Of a stretch of DNA of 20,523 nt, positions 16,012-20,523 are shown in pieces. A program made the translations under genes and the position numbers. The notes beneath the pieces were generated by a model, which worked only from the letters and a program-made list of their open reading frames with translations, was not told the DNA's origin and did not search any database. Source of the stretch: JADJNW01 sp964596135 (GTDB lineage: Bacteria > Bacteroidota > Bacteroidia > Chitinophagales > Saprospiraceae); contig CAZQTF010000045.1 of the NCBI GenBank assembly GCA_964596135.1, positions 1 through 20,523 of the forward strand, written 5' to 3'. The number at the start of each line of letters is the position of its first letter. Within the stretch, counting starts at the first letter, position 1.

Positions 16012-16734
16012 ATGGCAAACAACAGAATTCTGCTGGTAGAAGATGACCAAAACTTCGGCGATGTACTCCGGTCTTACCTCGAAATGCACGACTACGAGGT
16101 AACACTGGCGACCGATGGCGTACAGGGCTTGGAAAGCTATCGGAAAGGGCATTATGACCTCTGCATCTTCGATGTGATGATGCCTAAAAAGGATGGTTTC
16201 ACGCTCGCCAAAGAAATCCGCGAAAAAGATACCGAAATACCGATCATCTTCCTTACAGCCAAAACCATGAAGGACGATGTGCTCAAAGGTTTTAAAATCG
16301 GCGCCGACGACTACATCAGCAAACCGTTCAACTCCGAAGAGCTATTGTATCGCATCCAGGCAATTCTGAAAAGGAGCCAGCAAAAAGCAGATCCTAAAGA
16401 AGAAATTAAAGAGTTTTTTATTGGAAAGTACCACTTTAATTATCCTTTACGTATTTTAACGTTTGATTTAGAAGGTTCTGAAGAAGAAAAAATAAAATTA
16501 TCTCCCAAAGAAGCGCAACTTTTGCGTATGTTTGCAGTACATATAAACGATATACTGCCAAGGTCGGAAGCATTAACTAAAATCTGGGGCGAGGACAATT
16601 ATTTCACAGCGCGCAGCATGGACGTTTTTGTGACAAAACTGCGCAAATACCTAAAACGCGACGACAATATCGAGATTGTCAATATCCATGGCAATGGCTT
16701 CCAGTTGCTGGTCAAGGAAGAAGAAAAAGCGTGA
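16012..16734 (+). CDS. rprY: Response regulator RprY, OmpR/PhoB family
   Basis: A DNA-binding response regulator, 240 residues from ATG 16012. The frame is open to an ATG at 15958, but that adds 18 residues lying in the repeat region and not resembling the family. Receiver domain 1-120: acidic pair D11/D12, phospho-acceptor D54 in FDVMMPKKDGFTL, T82 in FLTAKT, K104 in SKPF. The winged-helix domain from about 140 has LSPKEAQLLRMF and SMDVFVTKLRKYLK near the recognition helix, then NIHGNGFQL. The segments KKDGFTLA and FKIGADDYI closely match my recollection of Bacteroides RprY. Partner of the kinase just upstream; its transcript ends at the terminator at 16775-16808. Confidence 0.9.
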   Translation: MANNRILLVEDDQNFGDVLRSYLEMHDYEVTLATDGVQGLESYRKGHYDLCIFDVMMPKKDGFTLAKEIREKDTEIPIIFLTAKTMKDDVLKGFKIGADDYISKPFNSEELLYRIQAILKRSQQKADPKEEIKEFFIGKYHFNYPLRILTFDLEGSEEEKIKLSPKEAQLLRMFAVHINDILPRSEALTKIWGEDNYFTARSMDVFVTKLRKYLKRDDNIEIVNIHGNGFQLLVKEEEKA

Positions 16735-16774
16735 ATATTTTCTATAAAGATTTAGTTTTTGGGATTATGATTAC

Positions 16775-16808
16775 GGGTTGCGTAGCTGCGTGCTGCCAAC
16801 CCTTTTTT
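16775..16808 (+). terminator. Intrinsic terminator after rprY
   Basis: GGGTTG (16775-16780) pairs with CAACCC (16797-16802), with an inner TAGC/GCTG helix, and six T follow directly (16803-16808). It sits 40 nt after the rprY stop and closes the kinase-regulator unit. Confidence 0.8.
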
Positions 16809-16829
16809 CGTTTATCGTCGCCATTTTGT

Positions 16830-16837
16830 TAACTTTG
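16830..16837 (+). promoter_or_regulatory. -7 box for pyrD
   Basis: TAACTTTG matches TAnnTTTG exactly, directly behind the rprY terminator and 16 nt before the TTG start of pyrD. This gives a very short leader. Confidence 0.55.
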
Positions 16838-16853
16838 CCCAAAATCTACTGCT

Positions 16854-17939
16854 TTGTACAAGTCATTGCTCAAACCATTGTTTTTCCTGCTATCGCCGGA
16901 GCAAGCGCATTACCTCACGCTGTGGCTTTTCAAAATAATGCTGGCGATTCCACTGCTGGGCTACGTCGTCCGTCGTGTTTACGCTTTTGAAGATGACCGT
17001 CTGGAACGATCCGTTTTCGGTTTGCATTTCAAAAATCCGGTCGGTTTGGCGGCAGGTTTCGATAAAAACGGTGCGCATTTTCGCACGATGGCTGCGCTGG
17101 GTTTTGGCTGTATCGAAGTAGGCACCGTGACGCCCCGACCACAGCCTGGCAATCCGCAGCCGCGCCTTTTCCGCCTGAAAAAAGACGAAGCCCTCATCAA
17201 TCGTATGGGTTTCAACAACGACGGGGTGGACGCTTTGGTACAAAATTTACAACAACCACGCCCTGCAGGGCTTATCATTGGCGGCAATATCGGCAAGAAT
17301 AAAGATACGCCCAACGAACGAGCAGCAGAGGATTATGCCATTTGTTTTGAAAAACTCTTCCCTTACGTGGATTACTTCGTGGTCAACGTAAGCTCACCGA
17401 ATACGCCGGGTTTGCGGGAATTGCAAGACAAAAAGCCGTTGACGCAGTTGTTGCAAACGCTTCAGGATTTAAATCGTCAAAAACCAGCATCCAAGCCGAT
17501 TCTGCTGAAAATCGCGCCCGACCTGACGGACGCTCAACTGGATGACATCGTAGAAATCGTACAAACGACAGGCATTGCCGGTGTCATTGCCACCAATACG
17601 ACGGTCAGTCGCGAAGGTTTAAAAAACAACACCGAAGCCATCGGTGCGGGCGGCTTGAGCGGACAACCCTTGCGTGCACGCGCCACCGAAGTGATCCGTT
17701 ATCTGCGGGAAAAATCTGGCGAAACCCTTGTCATTATTGGCGTTGGCGGCATTGCTTCTGCAGAGGATGCAATCGAAAAACTGGAAGCGGGCGCTTCGTT
17801 AGTGCAGATTTATACCGGCTTGATTTATGAAGGCCCGATGCTCGTGAAGCGCATCAACAAAGGGCTGGCTGCACATCTCTCCAAAACTCCATCATTCCCT
17901 GCCTTATCGGCAGGCAGAGGACATTCTTCTTCAAATTAG
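16854..17939 (+). CDS. pyrD: Dihydroorotate dehydrogenase, quinone-dependent (class 2)
   Basis: Oxidises dihydroorotate to orotate in pyrimidine synthesis, passing electrons to quinone at the inner membrane. 361 residues from a TTG start at 16854. This start restores the conserved amphipathic N-terminus (MYKSLLKPLFFLLSPEQAHY), and no ATG/GTG lies between it and the in-frame stop at 16830; the next ATG is residue 29 and would delete that region. Motifs: VGLAAGFDKNG (63-73), NRMGFNNDG (116-124), NVSSPNTPGLR (178-188) with S181 as catalytic base (serine marks class 2), LKIAPD (218-223), TNTT (247-250), GGLSGQPL (266-273), and FMN-phosphate loop GVGGI (296-300). About the last 18 residues (after HLS) look like a non-conserved tail carrying a palindrome. 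It is a separate unit with its own promoter and an upstream terminator. Confidence 0.94.
   Translation: MYKSLLKPLFFLLSPEQAHYLTLWLFKIMLAIPLLGYVVRRVYAFEDDRLERSVFGLHFKNPVGLAAGFDKNGAHFRTMAALGFGCIEVGTVTPRPQPGNPQPRLFRLKKDEALINRMGFNNDGVDALVQNLQQPRPAGLIIGGNIGKNKDTPNERAAEDYAICFEKLFPYVDYFVVNVSSPNTPGLRELQDKKPLTQLLQTLQDLNRQKPASKPILLKIAPDLTDAQLDDIVEIVQTTGIAGVIATNTTVSREGLKNNTEAIGAGGLSGQPLRARATEVIRYLREKSGETLVIIGVGGIASAEDAIEKLEAGASLVQIYTGLIYEGPMLVKRINKGLAAHLSKTPSFPALSAGRGHSSSN
17898..17914 (+). repeat. GC-rich palindrome inside the 3' end of pyrD
   Basis: CCTGCC-TTATC-GGCAGG is a perfect 6-bp stem with a 5-nt loop, within the codons for the last residues of PyrD. It resembles GC-rich palindromes I recall scattered in Bacteroidota genomes, which I cannot confirm here. 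Confidence 0.4.
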
Positions 17940-18036
17940 TGTTGTACACCTACTTCCAACTTCGTTTATATTACAATAAATCGCTATGGTATCCTTTTTG
18001 CTATAAATTGGTTAAACCCAACATTAAACACATACT

Positions 18037-18153
18037 ATGAACGAGAAAAACACTTTTTTCTACAACGATATCCGCTTTTGGCTGGCGATGCTCGCCCTAG
18101 TGATACTGATCTGGCTGGCAACGCAGCAGCAGGCGCCGCCGGGTGCGGTGTAA
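18037..18153 (+). CDS. 38-residue single-pass membrane protein, unknown
   Basis: An ATG-to-TAA frame of 38 codons reading MNEKNTFFYNDIRFWLAM and onward. A charged/polar head (1-13) is followed by one hydrophobic segment (about 14-28, rich in Leu/Ile/Trp/Ala) and a short QQQAPPGAV tail. This is a plausible small inner-membrane protein with no recognisable family. It lies 97 bp after pyrD and ends 3 bp before the ancestral stop of the convergent T9SS pseudogene, spacing that would suit a real gene. I saw no exact -7 box and no strong binding site. It could also be chance. Confidence 0.4.
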   Translation: MNEKNTFFYNDIRFWLAMLALVILIWLATQQQAPPGAV

Positions 18154-18156
18154 GTT

Positions 18157-18750
18157 TTATTGCTTTATCAATTTTTTCGATATAACAACAGCATTTTTAT
18201 CTGAAACGTACATGTATACAAGCCTCTGGGCAATACGGATACATCCAGCGTAGCCGATCCCCGGATTTCCTGCATCTGTACCAGTCTGCCCATTGCATCG
18301 AACAGGTGGAGTGTGCCCTCTTGTTGTGTTGAAATAGTCACAAAACCATCAGTCGGATTGGGATATAACTCAAAGTCGCTTCTTAATGAAGCAGCTTCGT
18401 CTGTGGAAGTGACGCAAGATGCTGTACTGACTAGCTCACTGCGATAATGCGGCGAAAAAACAACTTATGCTCCACCATTGTAATCGCTCCAGATTCTACC
18501 CACGCACTTTTTGACAGGTTCCTGGATTCCATCTTTATTTAGTAACACTAAATAAAAACCTTTACCCACAAAGGGTTTAACACTTGTGCGGATGATGTAA
18601 TTTTCTCGTGGTCGTATTTGAATAGCAGCTGATAGCTTCCGAAAAGTAAATAAATGGAAGCGATTTGAAGTTTTGCTCTTTACAAAAGACGGATTTTATA
18701 TGATAGTTATCAAGAATTTTAACAGGGAATGCCTCATACTTAACAATCGG
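18157..18750 (-). pseudogene. Remnant of a T9SS-secreted protein with type A C-terminal sorting domain
   Basis: Minus-strand translation gives an unmistakable Por-secretion tail: DFELYPNPTDGFVTIS, then LFDAMGRLV and LDVSVLPRGLY. The expected ending MYVSDKNAVVISKKLIKQ-stop is present, but in another frame, reached by skipping two bases near 18214-18215; the unshifted frame instead stops at 18168. Upstream in the sorting-domain frame there is a TAA (18465-18467) after VGRIWSDYNGGA, and before it 76 open codons with no Met, including IIRTSVKPFVGKGFYLVLL. Near 18632 the coding character moves to another frame (LDNYHIKSVFCKEQ), running up to 18750. So at least two frameshifts and one stop have destroyed the gene, and no start survives. 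The passenger domain is not identified. No intact gene is visible in the 868 bases 17940-18807 apart from the 38-codon ORF. Confidence 0.85.
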
Positions 18751-18807
18751 TTAATTCATGAGAGACGTTATAATCATTTTAAAATATATTATAGCCTTCC
18801 CTAAAGC

Positions 18808-19671
18808 TCAGTCCACAATCTTCAAACTCAAATCCAGGCCCGTAGCTGAGTGCGTGAGCGCGCCTACGGAGATAAAGTCCACGCCGGTGAGGGCTACCTT
18901 GCGCACGTTGTGGATGTTGATGCCGCCGGAAGCCTCGGTTTCAAAGCGTTTGCCCACGATGGCGACGGCTTCGTGCAGCAGCGGCAATTCAAAATTATCC
19001 AGCATAATGCGATTGACTTTGCCGATTTCCAGTACTTCGTAGAGTTCGACTAAGTTGCGCACTTCGATGGTGATGCCCAAATCCTGGAGTCCGTTTTTGG
19101 CTTTATAGTCCAGCACCCTTTCGATAGCTTGCCTGATACCGCCGCAGGCTTCGATATGATTATCCTTGATCATAAACCAATCGTACAAGCCATTGCGGTA
19201 ATTGGTGCAGCCACCCAGGCGTACCGCCCATTTTTCGAGGAAGCGGATGAGGGGCGTAGTTTTGCGGGTATCGAGAATTTGCACCGGCAAATCTTCCACT
19301 TCAAACTTAAAGCAATTGCTCAGCGTAGCAATACCGCTCATGCGCTGCATGGTGTTGAGACACAGACGCTCCGCCATGAGCAGCCCGCGGGTATTGCATT
19401 CCACTTCAAAGGCAACCTCGCCGTAGCTGACAGCTGCGCCATCTTCCAGATGCACCTGGAACTCCGCCGCCGGATCCACTTTCTGGAAAATACGACGAGC
19501 AATTTCGATGCCGGCGATAATGCCGGGTTCTTTCACCAATAGTTTAGCGCGATTGCGCGCGTCTGCCGGGATACAGGCAAGTGAAGTATGGTCGCCGCTG
19601 CCTACGTCTTCCTGTAGGGCGCGGGTGATAAAATCGTCGAGCAGTGCTTCTGTTTGCGGGGTAATCGTCAT
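18808..19671 (-). CDS. nadC: Nicotinate-nucleotide pyrophosphorylase (quinolinate phosphoribosyltransferase)
   Basis: Converts quinolinate and PRPP to nicotinate mononucleotide in de novo NAD synthesis. 287 residues, normal for the family. Motifs: EDVGSGDHTS (21-30), AERLCLNTMQRMSGIAT (100-116) with E101/R102, DTRKTTP (134-140), WFMIKDNH (165-172), EVRNL (203-207), IMLDNF (222-227), EASGGIN (246-252) and VDFISVGALTHSA (264-276). In the substrate loop the protein reads GGCTNYR (153-159), where many NadC proteins have GGGxNHR. Nearest upstream gene is the beta-barrel protein, same strand, 98 bp away, so they could be cotranscribed. No exact promoter box was found in the gap. Confidence 0.94.
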   Translation of the reverse strand: MTITPQTEALLDDFITRALQEDVGSGDHTSLACIPADARNRAKLLVKEPGIIAGIEIARRIFQKVDPAAEFQVHLEDGAAVSYGEVAFEVECNTRGLLMAERLCLNTMQRMSGIATLSNCFKFEVEDLPVQILDTRKTTPLIRFLEKWAVRLGGCTNYRNGLYDWFMIKDNHIEACGGIRQAIERVLDYKAKNGLQDLGITIEVRNLVELYEVLEIGKVNRIMLDNFELPLLHEAVAIVGKRFETEASGGINIHNVRKVALTGVDFISVGALTHSATGLDLSLKIVD

Positions 19672-19769
19672 TACCGTTCGGTTTTACTTTTTGGATCAGA
19701 AAAGAAAAATTGCTGGCCGTTTGAATTTCAACAATTTTACAATCTGTAATTTATACATAAATTAATTAT

Positions 19770-20501
19770 TTAAAACATCACGCCGAGTCGGATAATGATG
19801 CCATTGACTTTGCCCTTAGAATCCTCTTCGCGGTTGCCACGGCGGTCGTCAAATACCACTCCGTTATCGTCGGTCGCATCGGTAAAGCCAAGCTGGAAGC
19901 CCAAGCCCCCTACGAGCGAAGTACTTTCAGACAGGCTGTATTCCACGCCGGCGCCGATGCCCCACGAAAGGTTTAGCCCGTTCACTTCTTTGCGGATGTT
20001 GATTTTCTCAGCATCATCGCCCACACCACGCCCTTGCACCGTGCCACGCGCCTGCGACTTGAAGCCAACGGTAATGGCGGGTTCAACGAAATAACGTAGA
20101 TAGCCGAATTCGCGGGTGCGCATTTTCAAGCCAACGGGAATTTCCACGTATTGGATACCATACTTCAGATTGGTGCCTGCGGGCAGGGTGTCGAGCGCCG
20201 GACCCAGGTCGGAGCGTGTCCAGTAAGAACCACCGAAATCGTACTGTAACGTACCGCCGTGATTGAAGGCAAAGCCCAGACCGCCGGTGACGGCGTAGTT
20301 TTCGCGGAAATAAAATTCGCCGATCATGCCAAGCTTAAGCCCCAGATTGGAGCCACTGGGATTGATGCGGTTGTCACTGGTGGTCATCCAGGAGAAAACC
20401 GGGCTTAGCTGAAACCCAAAACGAATGTCTTCTTCCTGAGCCGGAAGAATCGCCTGCAAGGCAAACAAAAATGCGGCAATGGCTACAATTTTTTTCATCA
20501 T
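19770..20501 (-). CDS. Outer-membrane beta-barrel protein (PorT-like/OMP_b-brl family)
   Basis: A 243-residue exported protein. The signal peptide is clear: MMKKIVAIAAFLFALQAILPAQ, cut about after residue 21-22. The mature part is alternating amphipathic strands typical of small 8-10-strand barrels: FGFQLSPVFSW, LGLKLGMIGEFYF, YAVTGGLGFAFN, YGIQYVEIPVGLKMR, YFVEPAITVGFK, LSWGIGAGVEYSL, and a terminal strand ending RLGVMF with C-terminal Phe, the usual sign for Bam-dependent insertion. The YVEIPVGLK segment is characteristic of the Bacteroidota PorT-like family. Many paralogues exist, so it should not be taken for the T9SS component PorT itself without comparison. ATG at 20498 (second Met) is an equal start. 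Its upstream region is cut off by the window end. Confidence 0.85.
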   Translation of the reverse strand: MMKKIVAIAAFLFALQAILPAQEEDIRFGFQLSPVFSWMTTSDNRINPSGSNLGLKLGMIGEFYFRENYAVTGGLGFAFNHGGTLQYDFGGSYWTRSDLGPALDTLPAGTNLKYGIQYVEIPVGLKMRTREFGYLRYFVEPAITVGFKSQARGTVQGRGVGDDAEKINIRKEVNGLNLSWGIGAGVEYSLSESTSLVGGLGFQLGFTDATDDNGVVFDDRRGNREEDSKGKVNGIIIRLGVMF

Positions 20502-20523
20502 TCGATTGTTTTTGGTTTTGAAC

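Noticed and set aside
17940..18807. Possible mobile element in the gene-poor stretch
   Set aside because: No transposase-like frame, terminal inverted repeats or target duplication; the content is a small ORF and a decayed T9SS gene.
1..20523. A wholly novel defence or biosynthetic system
   Set aside because: All sizeable genes belong to known families with standard motifs; nothing in the layout supports a new multi-gene system.

Overview
The window looks like ordinary chromosomal DNA from a member of the Bacteroidota. Four things support this: a full-length SprA/Sov, the giant channel of the type IX secretion system (T9SS); an RprX/RprY-type two-component pair; a decayed T9SS C-terminal sorting domain; and repeated use of the Bacteroidota -7 promoter box TAnnTTTG, with weak or absent Shine-Dalgarno sequences. 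A Saprospiria-like lineage is my guess from general gene character and cannot be proven from this window.

Layout. 1-1197 (-): 5' part of rpsA (ribosomal protein bS1), cut by the window edge. 1442-3136 (+): a FadD-type acyl-CoA ligase, divergent from rpsA. 3222-4370 (-) and 4367-5668 (-): a YbdL-like aminotransferase overlapping the end of purD by 4 bp, a two-gene operon convergent with fadD across a hairpin. 5805-6395 (+): ruvA, divergent from purD. 6665-14080 (+): sprA, followed by an 18-bp perfect hairpin. 14374-15894 (+) and 16012-16734 (+): sensor kinase and RprY response regulator, ending in a hairpin-plus-T-run terminator. 16854-17939 (+): pyrD, starting with TTG. 18037-18153 (+): a 38-residue single-pass membrane ORF. 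18157-18750 (-): remains of a T9SS cargo gene. 18808-19671 (-): nadC. 19770-20501 (-): a small outer-membrane beta-barrel protein.

How it fits together. Most genes are housekeeping: translation, fatty-acid activation, purine, pyrimidine and NAD synthesis, and Holliday-junction processing. The secretion theme is sprA, the decayed cargo tail about 4 kb downstream, and a small beta-barrel protein of the PorT-like/OMP_b-brl type. The kinase/regulator pair next to sprA has its own promoter, with an 11-bp-phased GTTAAA direct repeat just upstream of it that looks like an OmpR-family operator.

I found no CRISPR array, complete insertion sequence, tRNA/rRNA or defence system, and no convincing wholly new system. 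The most informative non-routine observations are the broken T9SS sorting-domain gene, the direct repeat before the kinase, a CxCxxC motif in the kinase's extracytoplasmic domain, the only two cysteines of SprA lying 56 residues apart, the TTG start of pyrD, and two long intergenic hairpins.
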